Shown here one piece after another: positions 1-11,272 of a DNA stretch of 64,000 bases (its first letter is position 1; each line of letters begins with the position of its first letter). Under the pieces are notes generated by a model. It was not told the DNA's origin. It searched no databases and saw nothing but the letters and a program-made list of their open reading frames with translations. Origin of the DNA: Ectocarpus siliculosus (Eukaryota; Sar; Phaeophyceae; Ectocarpales; Ectocarpaceae); contig FN649743.1 in the NCBI GenBank assembly GCA_000310025.1, positions 4,237,018 to 4,301,017 of the forward strand. Direction: 5' to 3'. Position numbers and translations under genes: made by a program.

Positions 1-147
1 GGGCGGGCAACGGACTAATAGCATCCTTCCGATGCCCACACTGGGAGGGTGTGCGCATCCAACAAGTTCAAAAAGCTGAGGGTTGCGACCTAAGAATTTG
101 TTCATCTGTTCCTACAAGGCACGCACTGCAGCAGTAAGCGAAGTCAA

Positions 148-784
148 TACAGTTGGCGCCCGCAGTTAAGAAACATTTTGTTAAGAAATTGAGGCTCACT
201 TTTTCACGAAAAACAAGAAAATAGGGTTAAGAAACATAGCTCAATCTGGGTCACACAACAAGAAATGTCTCAATAAGAAACACAGCGGCGACCGCTACCC
301 TACTACATAAGAAACGAGGGTTTGCGGGGGAGTGTGTCGAATAAGAAACAAACCCCACAGCTCTCTCGCTCTTTCCCCCTCTCCCCCTACCCCCCCCTCC
401 CATAGTGCATTATTATTAGTTGTACGACGAGGGGGGAGTGTTTTTTTTGCGGCGCCCCCTCCGGCCCCCTGCGGGCTCTGCCACGCTCTCTGCTGGCGCT
501 AAAGCTTTGGCACAGCACACCGGACAGGCTGCGAACCACGACATGCTGTCTGCTGTACACGGCTTTGATGGTGCTCTCCACCAGCTCTCGTGAGGTCACC
601 CTCAGAGATCAACAAGAAAGAGCTGTCAACGAGCCAGCTCGGGGACATCAAGAAGCACCTTCTAAGAAATAAGAAACATGATATAAGAAACTGAACGACA
701 TACATGCGCTGAGTTTATAGCCCACAATAAGAATTCGAGGCTGGACCTGAAATAAGCGTTTCTTAACTGCGGGCGCCAACTGTA
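148..784 (+). mobile_element. MITE family A, copy 1 (TA target site, Tc1/mariner-like ends)
   Basis: Non-autonomous DNA transposon. A perfect 25-base terminal inverted repeat lies at 150-174 and 758-782; its outer end reads CAGTTGGCGCCCGCAG. Each end is flanked by TA (148-149 and 783-784), which fits the TA duplication of the Tc1/mariner superfamily. The interior has no credible ORF. It holds many copies of a short AAGAAAC motif (for example near 170, 231, 276, 309, 343, 672, 685) clustered towards both ends, as expected of transposase-binding sites. A homologous inverted copy of almost the same length lies at 24231-24868, so the boundaries are supported by two insertions. The superfamily assignment rests only on the TA and the CAG start. 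Confidence 0.87.
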
Positions 785-3544
785 GCCTATGCTACAAGGC
801 AACCCAAGGAAGACACAAATCACCACAGCACAAGTGCACTCCATAAACGTTATCGACAACCTATCCTGCAAAGCTCCGCATGCATGCATGCCCTCTTCGT
901 CTCTCTACTCTCTACACGACGCCTGTGCGAGCCGTTGTCCACAAGCTCACACACGGCGAGCGGTGGACCGACGCCAGTAGGCGCTGAACTCACCGATAAA
1001 CCATTTCTGGAACGCGCTGCAGGTCACGAGCAAAAAGAACCAAACAGCAGCAGGCATATTGTAGCAGCAGGCGACAGAAAAGAAGTAGGCCTGAGTGTTC
1101 AACAAACATGTGTGCGGAAAACGGCGACTACAGCAGTACAACAGTTAATTAATGTGTGATAGCAGTACAGGCTACTTGCAGTCTAGCGCGGATGGCAAAA
1201 GGAACACCGAGCCGGTTCAGCCCGCCACGGCACCAAACGCATTCGTCGCGATGCTGCCGCCCACGGACTCACCATTCCCCGATGACCATTCGAGATTTAC
1301 CAGGGCCGGAAATAACGGCTACCTGGGACGGCGGGGTAATGATGCAATTGCCTGCGAGAACGGCGCGAGAATATAGCACGTCAAGGGGGGCAGTCGGAGA
1401 TAAGGCCGGTTCGGCGTTGTGCACCAGGTACGGAACACTTTTTTTAACCGACCGTGTGTACAACACTAGGGCCACAAAAGCGAGAGCATCTGCTACTGCT
1501 GTACCGTGCACAACGGGAGCAGGGCATGGTCTTGCCAAGCAGTGTAAGGGTGCCTTGTGGTGTGCTGGGAACCATCTGCGGGGGGGTGTAAGCAGGCAAG
1601 CGTTAGCCTATTACGGACAGGTCCCGATACCGCGGGGGAGAAGACAAGTGTTGCAGCAGTGTTGTTTCGGGGGAGACTTACAGCACAGCTGTAGATTGCT
1701 TGAGCACACCACGCTGCCTACAAATATATCAGAAAGCCCTATCATAGCAAGCTCATACCCATGTTTGGTGTCCAATGTAAGAGTGTCTGTGTTCTCGGAC
1801 CGCCGTGTACTTCTCCGCGACTGCGTGTCTCCTGTGGCGCTGTGGTTGTATGACCCGAGGTGGTGCAATGGTTGAAGCGGCGGCGGATTGTGCTGGTAGG
1901 GGTATCTGGGAACTGCGGACGGAGGCGCGCGCGGAGCGTTCTGCTGGTACGGGTATGGGTATGCGGTCCGAGAAATTTCCTTGGGGAGAGAGAGGGGGGA
2001 CGTGCCCGGCCGGGGTGTTTGGGTGGCGTCAACAAGCCCTCTGTGCCTGCTGTGTTCTCTCTGGCAGTGCGTTTCGGGTATTCGAAAATAATGGCAACGC
2101 CGAGGAAAGGGGGAACTGGTGACGAGCAAGGCGATGACGTCCCCATCGCTCGTGTTGTCGACAGACTGGTGGGTGTGTTGGCCTTCACCGACCTACACTG
2201 CTGTCCTACTGCTGTATGTGACGTAGGTTGATTAGCTGCACTACGTAGGATATCGCACCCCCAGTTCGATTTTCAAAGCTCGATTACTTGGCATTGGCAG
2301 GAAAAACAGCGACGTTACCAAAGGAGGCGTTGGGGACCGTCCCGTCGAGAGCTTTCCGGCAACACATCCTTTGATTTCAGCACCCCCTTCGTTGTGAAGT
2401 AATGAAGCTTCGAAAATCGTTCCAAAGGGAGTGTGGTATCTTACACCCTTCGGTAAGTTCTCTTGAACGAAACCTGTCTGCTGAGCGCTTGCTCGGTACA
2501 CACCAAGGTTTCGCCGCAAACATTTGGCGCATCGCTCTCTCGTGTTGTCTGTGTTGACTCAGAGAGTGTGTGCCGATTGTCTACGTGCAACCCACGAGAT
2601 TTCTGGGCTCGTCCTTCGGAGTCTTGGGAACACGTTGAAGTACTTATGCATACATCTTCTTGAAGTATTCTACTTTCTATAACTTCTTGGAGTCTACGAC
2701 GCCGCTTCGCCCACCAGCAACCCGCGTCTCGAGAGCTCGAGAGTCACTCGTGCAAAAGGCTGTGTCCACAGGATAACAAACCTTTCAACGGGGATGGAAC
2801 AAAACCGTTGCTTTTTACCGATTTCAGGATGACGGAGGAATTAAGGAATAATAAAATGGACGGGATGACGGGATTCCCGCGTGTGGTACACCGCTGCTCT
2901 TGCGGAATACAAAAAAATATATATATATGCCTTGTTGTCGATTGTCGTGTCCAGCCATGTCGTGTTTCGGTGCATGCCCCGAAGCATATGATACCAACGG
3001 CCTGATACCACGTCGTACAAGTCCGTACAGACGCAATTGGTGGTTTTGGGCTGATCGACAAGGCACTAGATGCATGGCAGTGGTACTTACCGTGCGCCTT
3101 GTCGCGCCTCGACCTACAACAGTTCACGGACACAACTGCTGTAGACAACAGGCAGCAGTATGTATACAGTAGTGGATAGAATGAAGGCACATGTATCACT
3201 CGGAAGTTGAACAGAGTTCGACACATATACTGACACGTGAGACTATTTTCTTTTCTCTCGTAAGAGACAAGTACCACTGAATAGGCATCGGCACACGGGA
3301 GGGATCAATCTTTGGAGCACAGAAGGGCGGCCATTCTGGATGGATAAATGTATTTCAGTCATGCCTTTCGGGGGGTGGACTGTCTTTTCGCGTCGTACAT
3401 AGTCACCCCTCGCACGTGCTGATCATATTGATTGATGGGTGAGTGTTTAGCTTGCACGTAGAATACGGTCCCTAACTTTCTTGATATCTTGTCAACCCAA
3501 CGGACGCGCGCTATCGGCAACGCTTGCTGCACCGTTGTCGACAG
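785..3544. other. No gene recognised
   Basis: Mixed-composition DNA with only short overlapping ORFs on both strands. A minus-strand stretch near 1850-2040 reads as a Pro/Tyr/Gln-rich peptide with a repeated PYPYQQN-like motif, but it has no domain and no clear splice frame. The end of this stretch may hold promoter or 5' exons of the WD40 gene that begins downstream; none could be fixed. Confidence 0.4.
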
Positions 3545-6500
3545 GACGATGACCGAAACAGGAAAGACGACGACGTCGCCGTCGTAGTCGGACAGCTGGT
3601 TCCTGCCCCGACGCTAACCGCCTACGCGGTATCGGCAACGTTAAGGACAACCCCCGACAACACTCTCTGGGCGGCCACCGCGCGGGGACCTTCATCTTCT
3701 TCCTCGTACGCAGCACCGGTCATGCACAACAGCACGGGCTCTTTTAGCGTCGCTGGGACCAGCACTTCGGGGGGAGCCCGCAGCGGCGGCCTTAGACGTG
3801 GTAGCAGCGGTGGCTCGGTCCCGGGAGGGAAAGCACGCGGAGGTGGCGGTGAGGGAGACTCTGCTACTGCTGCTGCTGCTGCTGCTGGTGGGGAAGGGGC
3901 GTACATGCCGGTGATGACACACACGGGGACGAAGAACGTCCCCGGCTGCGGTACCGCTAGCAGCACGGGGGGGAGGCGTTTCGGGGAGGGGGCGCCGGCG
4001 ACGACGGCCGCCGGCGGTGCCAGGCAATCTCGCGGCGCTCCGTTTGCGCCGGGTGAGCAGGAAGGAGGCTGATAGTAGTGCCGAAGGGCGCAGTCTACAC
4101 AGGCAGGCTTGTGATTTGCTACCGGGTTGTGATGGGCGTTGTAGCATAGTTTCGGTTTCTATGTGTCTGTTGTTTACAATGGTGTGGGTTCTCAGCCTCA
4201 GAAGTAGTGGGGCGACTGTTCCCAACGAGCAAGTCTTAGGTCGACCGAGAAATAGCTTCGTCGAGGTGGTTCTCTTAACAGTTTTGCCGTCGTTTGAAGG
4301 GGCCGCCGCCGGTCTCTCGCGCACTCCTGCAGGTGCGTCGACATGCTGAACATCGATCTCGCCCTGTGTAAAGCGCCAGACCACCGCTCTCCCTTCCGCG
4401 CACGAAACCCATTCCGAAGTCACTCGTAACGCAAAGCAAGTACGTAGATATCAGAGCGGGCTGCGTTAGCCTAAATGTGCCACCTCAGCAAGTATACGGA
4501 TTTTTTTTTCTTTCCTTCTCTCATGGACGCACGTCCTTACTTTCGAACACATCAGCAGGAGGCGGGGGATCCTTGCCGATGAAGGACGGAGACTACGTAG
4601 CCGACGGGGGCCCCGTGCTTGTCGCGTGCGGACAGGGGAAGTCGATGTACAACGTCAAGGGGTGCATGTCCTCGTGGGTGCTCGTTGGCGGTGGCGGCGG
4701 CGAACAACCAGACGCCGTCAAAGAAAAAATGGCAACAGCAGCCGGCCGTGGCGCCGGGGGGTGGGGCGGAGGAGGAGGTAAGGGGAGATGTTCAAGCTTT
4801 TGGTGATGTTCACCCGTGGTGGGTCAGGCGTTTTCCTCCTATAATGTCGATGCCAGTCCTTTTTCCCGAAATCTACTCGCAAATTTACAGGCCGACCAGC
4901 CTACGGTGACCGAGAAACCACGGTGTTTACTATCCCGCATTCAAAGATGTATGATCCGGTTTTGCTGGTGTAGTCTGGGTTGACATACCTTTGTTCCAGG
5001 CCTCCTGCCGATGCCTATTGTCGATGGCTGCACGCCCGACTGCATCTAGAAGGAAGCCCATACCAGTTGATGCTATTTATCTCGGGCCTGTTCGTGTTAG
5101 TTAGAAGGCTCCTCTGAGCACTGCTTTAGTTTTTAACGCCTGTTCCTGTAGAGAACCCTTACTGCATTCGACGACAACACCCTTCTCGATGACGCAACAA
5201 TATATAACACGCAGCCAATCGTCTTGGGGAGATAATCTAACATGCACAAGCACGTTCCCGACACCCAGCACCCAGCAGCCAATCCTGGGCACTTCGGTCC
5301 GAGGACAACCCGGCCGGAGACGGCGGCGTGATGTGCTCGGCGTGCGTCCCGTCGATCGCATCAGGGCAAGCGTCGGGCACGCTCATCACGGGGGGGAAGG
5401 ACAGCGTTCTGAGGGAGTGGGAGATCGCGGAGGGGCGCCCGCGCCTGGTGGCCCACATCTCGGGGTAAGCATGGGAAGCTTCGCCTCCTTCCCAGCGCTA
5501 TATTCCTCCCTGCGGTAGTGCCAGTATATAGGGCAGGCGTTAAATAGACCACCGCGTAGCAATAGTGAGCCGGGAGCTCTGCAGCATCTGTAGCGCGCTT
5601 CTTTTGGCCAGCCCTCGTCCTAAAGGCATGCGATGGTAATATTCTCATCCTCGCTCTGAGTAACCCTTGCCGGACGGCGCCAGCCACCGTGCCCCCCCCC
5701 CCCTCCTCACTATCTCATGCTCTCTTCGACCTTCTTCGTACCACCCCTCCAACATCACCATTTGCTCATGGGTGGCACCAGCCCACACACCACCACCGCA
5801 GTGCGCTCACCCCCCTGCATGCCGCAGCTTGCATCCGTCTCACTCTCCCCCCCGGCCCCCCGAGTGAAGACNNNNNNNNNNNNNNNNNNNNNNNNNNNNN
5901 NNNNNNNNNNNNNNNNNNNNNNNNNNNNNNNNNNNNNNNNNNNNNNNNNNNNNNNNNNNNNNNNNNNNNNNAGGCCCCCGCCCCCCCCCCCCCCCCCCAA
6001 GGGGGTCCCCCCCCCGCTATGCGCCGGTGTGCTTCGGTCTCATTTCCCCCCCCCCCCCCCCCCTGGGGTAAAAAACCCCCCCAACCCCCCCCCCCCCCCC
6101 CCCCCAGGCACACCGACTGGATCTCCTGCTGCGCTCTCGTTCCCTCCGCGACCGCCGGCGTCGCCCCCTCGGTCGCGGTGTCCGGCGGGCGGGACGCGTC
6201 CGTTCGCTTCTGGCACAAGTCCGACGCCGCCGCCGCGGAGGCCGCCGCCGCCCGAGCGGCATCGGACGCCCTGGCCAAGGAGTCCGCCCAGGGCAAGAGG
6301 AAGTCGTCGCTCCGGGCGGCGTTCGCGAGCGGTAGCCGTAGCTCCAGCGGTAGAGATCTGGGAAGCGGGGGCGGCGGGGGCGGTGGTATTGTGCCGCCGG
6401 GCGATGGCGGGTGGTCGCTGGCTTCCTCCGTGGCCACGGCGCACGGGTCATCCGAGTTCGTCACGTGCTGTGCTTCCCCCGGTGGGTCCTCGGGAGCGGC

Positions 6501-7978
6501 CGGGGGCTGGGTGGCGACCGGGGGCACCGATTGGTCGGTGAGTAGGAGGCCTACTGCGTTTGGGCGTCGCCTACATGAGTTGAGCGATGTGCAGTTGATG
6601 GGGGTTTGATCCATCCGTTGGACACGTTTGTGGCTACGTTTTGGGTTTGCTTCAGAGCTCGACGTCGTCTCCGAACACAATCAGCTTTCGCTGCAGTGCT
6701 TTCGTGATAATGGTGTCATGCGTTTCCGACAAAGTTGACACTAGTGCTGTAATTTTCTTCCTTGTGTTTACGCCAAACCTTGGCGCTTGAGAATGTTCTC
6801 CACTGAAGCTAGTGTACGGTATCATCGTCATCGAAGAAGTGCCTACAAAAAAGCGCCCGTGATTACCCCCCTCTGTACGCAGGTTCGACTGTGGGACGTG
6901 GTAAAGTTCCGTGAGTTGGGCAGACTGTCCTTCATGGGCCACAGCCACCCGGTTCGTTCGCTGGCGTGCTCCTCTGACGGGAAGCTTCTCGTCAGCGGGG
7001 GCGACGACCACAAGGTATGCTCCTTCCGCCTGTCTGGCATTTATTCTGTTGCATCCTCGGATACATTTTTGGCATTTAGCGTCTCGGCCCCGTACTCTAT
7101 AGAGCCATCTCATGGCGTGCATCGCGAACAATACGTATCTATGGTCGTGAGATTGGAACGCCAAAACAAATCATGGTGATTCCTTATTAAAGTAGGAGGT
7201 TCTAGGATTTATGCGCCAAGTGACCGCCTCGTCGTCATGGACGGTCCCCAGGGAAACAGACTGGCCCTCAATGGCAACTCGTTGGACCCCTCAGGTCACG
7301 GCGACTCGCACTTGGTGCAGCATATGCCGACCCGTTGAAAATCCCGATAATTTTGGTCGATTCCGGCTTTCAAAGGGGTCCACGTACTCCGCACGAAGCA
7401 AATGAGCACCCGCCCCCACCCCCCGGCCGGCCTCCCCGACGACCCAGGTCATCGTCTGGTCGCCTCAGAGCCGGAGACCCCTCGCCACGCTCAAGAGCCA
7501 CGCCAGCGCCGTTCACGGCGTCGCCGTGGACCCGGGGACGCACTCCGGCGACGCCCCCCGCTGGATAGCCTCGGGCGGCGGCGAGGGCTTCCTCCTTGTG
7601 TGGGACCCCCGTAACTTCGGCTCCCCGGTCGCGATCCTCCGCGGAGAGGTGACCGCCGCCGACCCGTCCTCCTTGTCGGAGGCGTTCTCCTCCGGCATGT
7701 CCGTCGCCGAGCGGGAAGGAGGCCTGCAGGGAGGGCTTGCCGGGGCGAGGTCGAGGGGGGAGAGCGGCCGGTGGGAGGGGGAGACCACGGGCGCCACGAT
7801 GCTGAACGCCGTGAACTGCCTCGCCGCCGGCGGCGCCGGGAGCGGCGGGGACTGGCTGTTCGCCGCCGGGGAGACGGTCGTCCGGTCTTGGCGCCGGAGG
7901 GACGGGGTCTGGCACGGCGGGGCCGGGCTCCCCGGCGAGGGGCTGGGGGGAATCGCGAGCCTGTCGGTGATCGAGTAA
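3545..7978 (+). CDS. WD40-repeat protein, six exons (5' end uncertain)
   Basis: Exons read as 3545-4052, 4559-4777, 5269-5464, 6108-6537, 6883-7014 and 7448-7978, stop TAA at 7976. Each intron starts GT and ends AG, and the phases 1, 1, 2, 0, 0 join one open frame of about 670 codons. The joins rebuild WD repeats: exon 3 to exon 4 restores the GHTDW signature, exon 4 to exon 5 gives GGTDWSVRLWD, exon 5 to exon 6 gives GGDDHKVIVW. At least five to six blades are visible. The N-terminal third and the stretch after the second blade are low complexity (Ser/Gly/Ala). No ATG opens exon 1, so an upstream exon is likely; 3545 is the first plausible acceptor. Function is unknown: WD40 propellers are scaffolds, and no diagnostic partner domain is seen. 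Confidence 0.8.
5690..6107. repeat. Poly-C low-complexity tract with assembly gap
   Basis: Runs of 8 to 20 C flank the N gap inside the intron between the third and fourth WD40 exons. The polypyrimidine tract ends in CAG at 6107, the acceptor of the next exon. The C runs very probably caused the assembly break, so their length here is unreliable. Confidence 0.7.
5872..5971. other. Assembly gap, 100 N
   Basis: Exactly 100 N, the usual placeholder for a gap of unknown size. It lies in an intron of the WD40 gene, so the coding frame is not affected. Confidence 0.99.
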
Positions 7979-9013
7979 AGTTTCTCATGGTACAGGTGAA
8001 GGGCGGACGTTGCTCGCCTCTCGGCGGTCGAGGAATTTTCATGGTACGGAAGGATCAGGAGGGCGGGCGTTGCGGAATGATGGATGTCACCGCGAGCTCC
8101 GCGCGGGTGCGGTGTGGTTGGGGCGGGGAGTGGTGTCGCTGCGGCAATGGGGAGTTAAGTGGGTCTTCGTGAACGGCTTTGGGGCCGTGACCATCGTGAT
8201 TTTTTTTGTGGGAATGTATACATTTGTGTCTCGGTGATGTTTTGAGCACATGACGCACGCATGGGTGTGTAGGCCTCCCCTTGTATGGACGCAGCGTGGA
8301 TGCCGGCCGTCATAATACCTCGGGATGAAACAGGACGAAAACACACCCCAGACGCAAGTCCGTACGTACCTTGGGGAGGCGCGTTTTTTTCTCGCGAGAG
8401 TAGCTGACGTTCAATCTGTGTAAGAGCAAAACCGTAGGCGGCGGGCATTGGGTAGCTCGGCTGTTGTAGAGCAAGACAATACAGACGCCCAAACAAAAAA
8501 GTACATGTTACAAGGCTCCCCCTCGGGAGTTTGATGATTTGCATCCCGGGGGCGACGCAAGAGGACATGGCCAAAACACCGACGACAAAGGCCGAGGGCT
8601 GCAAGGCGACAGGACGATTTGAGTCCGAATGGCTGAGTCGGTCGGGCTGTCGGCGTCATGGGTTGTTTTATCATCTTTTACGTGGTTCGGCGTTGCCGCG
8701 GGAGGAATTCGAGCCGTCCTGACGAGCTCCATAGCACCCGCCTCTCTCCTTGATCAGGAACATACGCGTACGTGCCAAAGAACATGGGCAAGGCACTACC
8801 TTGTCCACCCTTATCTAGCCCACAGGTTTTCTCCGCACGCCTGCCGATGCTGGCTCGTGAAGTGGGCTGGCCGCTTCGCTCATTCAGAGCAACTCCCTGC
8901 ATGGCCAACATCTACGCCAACGACACAAAAACCTCTCGACATAGGCGTGTTCCACCAACAACCACGTCTCCTCGTGCCCGTGCCGGTTCCTGCACAAAAA
9001 CAGCCCGTCTCCT
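7979..9013. other. Intergenic, between two convergent genes
   Basis: This stretch separates the 3' ends of the WD40 gene (+) and the HGH1 gene (-) and should hold both 3' untranslated regions. No domain-bearing ORF, tRNA or mobile-element end was found. Confidence 0.5.
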
Positions 9014-11236
9014 TCACGTCTCGTCGTCCCCGGAATCGTCGTCGAACGCCGACAACATCTCGATCATTGCGTCGCCCCCCTCTTCCCCAACAAACTCTTC
9101 CACCGCCTCCTCCTCCTTCGCTCCACCCCCGCCCTGCGCACTGCCGCCCTTCTTCTCGACAGCCGCGCCGCCACCGTTCTCCACCACAAGCTTGTCGCGT
9201 AGGAATGCCGTCCTGTCGGCTGTGGACCCCGGGGATGCGGTAGACGGGGGCATCACTTCAATCTCCGAGGAAGGCTCTGTCGTTGCAGGGTCCTCTCCCG
9301 CCGACCCTGCCGCCTACGACCAAGACAACGTCGTCGCAAAAAAAAAAAAAACATTTCACATGCACGGGATTGTTGAGAGGCATACAGCGACATAAAATTG
9401 ATAAATTGATAGGTCGGTCGGGCATCGGAACCCATCAAACTTTCGATCATCTCCGAATCCATCACCGTTCCGATTAGTTAGGTCTTGTCTGCCGGCATGT
9501 TCTCCATCCATCGACTCGGCGATTCAGCAACAACCGTCGACTTGTATGGGTCCCGAGTGCAAAAAAAAAAAAAAAGGGTCTCGAGTGCGTTGCGTTTTGT
9601 GAAAAACAAGCTCTCATGAAAACACGTGAGGGAGGTAAACAGAACGCGCTACCACCTAGGAACTTCGCAGTATAATAGTTTATAACTTGAGCCTAAAAAA
9701 CAAATCCAAAATCATGGCCGCCCTTCGGAACAGGTGCTTCGTCAAGAAGCCGACACTAGAACCTATATAGTCTGTTGTTGTACCCCATAGACAAAAAAAA
9801 AAAACGAGCCTCGGCCGAAACAAGAGGTTCTGAAAGGGGTGGTGCGTGATGTATACCGTCTGCGCAAATTGTGGTACCTCCTTGCCCTCGCTGTCTGCGA
9901 GGCTCTTGAGGTAGTCGATGCGGCCCTGCTTGTCTTGCTCGTCCCGCTGAAGAAAGTTGACGAGGTTGTAGCACACCTACGCGGCGTTCGGCCATCGCGC
10001 GAGATGGTGGTGGGGGGGGATTAAAAGCGATAAACCCCGCTAGACAAGGCTGCAAGGTCTCAAAACCGGTGAGCAAAAATCGAGCTTATCCCTCAAACTG
10101 GGGCGGAAACAAGGTCACCACATCCAAAACGACAAACACACGAAATAGGCACGCAAACAGGAGGGAGCGTCAGCAAGACGTCTGACAGTAGTGACAACGA
10201 TGATTTTTTCGTGGTGGCTCATTTTGCCTCCGCCGCAAGCAACTCCATGGTTTTCAAGCGAACTAAGGCAAGGCGGACAAAACGATGGTGCAGGGTTGAA
10301 GCCTTCACACGAACACCCCTTGTCCAAATGACCACACGAAAAAAACAGCGTGATCGATATTAGGCAATAGCCGTGTGTGTGTCCTTTCTGCCCTCCTCCG
10401 GGTCGGAATTTGCCCTGCACAAACGAACTTCGCGGCTGCTCCGTCACCTGCGATATCTCCGCGTCGGGCTCCGACTTGTCCATCTCCCGAATCACGAAAT
10501 AGACCCCGCATTTTCGCAGCGACTGCCGGGACTCTAGTATGGCGCACAGCTGCAACAGGTTCGGGTGGTCGCAAAAAGAAAAATACAAGGGCAGCACGGT
10601 CAAGGAGAAGGGCAATCCCCAACGGAGGAGGCGATGCCACTCGAAAACACAAATGACCAAAGCGAGTCCTTCATAGCTGGGTCGAGATCTACATACAGCA
10701 TGGCTTGTTCGTCGTTTCGGGGGCTGGCCTAAAGGGCATGAGCCCCTTGCCGCCACAAGAGTCAAGCGGCTAAGGGCGTCCGCGTGCAGCCAAGGTCAGG
10801 GGGTAGAACGAGGGCAGGGCGCACGGACCGGGGGGGTCATCGCTCGAGCAGACGACAGTAGAAAAGTGACGGTCAAACATCGCCAAGACCTTCAACCCCA
10901 CCCCATGGTGGACGCGTTGTTCCAGCTCGTTTCACGACAGAGGCACAACGGAGCGAGCCTTGGGGGGGAAACGAGCGGATCGTAAGTGAGGGAAAGCCTT
11001 CGTTTACCTGAAGCAGGGCTTCGACAATATCCCGCTTGATGCACTGAACGGGCTCTCGTCTTCTCGGCGCTGCGGGGGAATCTTCATAAGAACCTTCTTC
11101 TTTTTCTTTCCTCCACACTCGGGGGTCGAGGATGACCTGACACAATACGACGACAGTAAAATGATGGAAAATACTAGACCAGAGGGTTGTGAAGACAAGT
11201 TAAAAGGCAGGCAGAGGGGGATTAACGTTCGGGGTA

Positions 11237-11272
<36 letters not shown>

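Noticed and set aside
5689-6680. ORFs of about 300 codons across the N gap, both strands
   Set aside because: They run through N and poly-C runs. Only 6108-6537 on the plus strand is a real exon.
7205-7337. An extra WD40 exon starting after TTCTAG
   Set aside because: It breaks the frame, whereas splicing from 7014 to 7448 is in phase and restores the WD repeat.
8618-8725. tRNA-like string (GAATGGCTGAGTCGGT ... TTCGAGCC)
   Set aside because: The acceptor ends do not pair and no proper anticodon arm forms.
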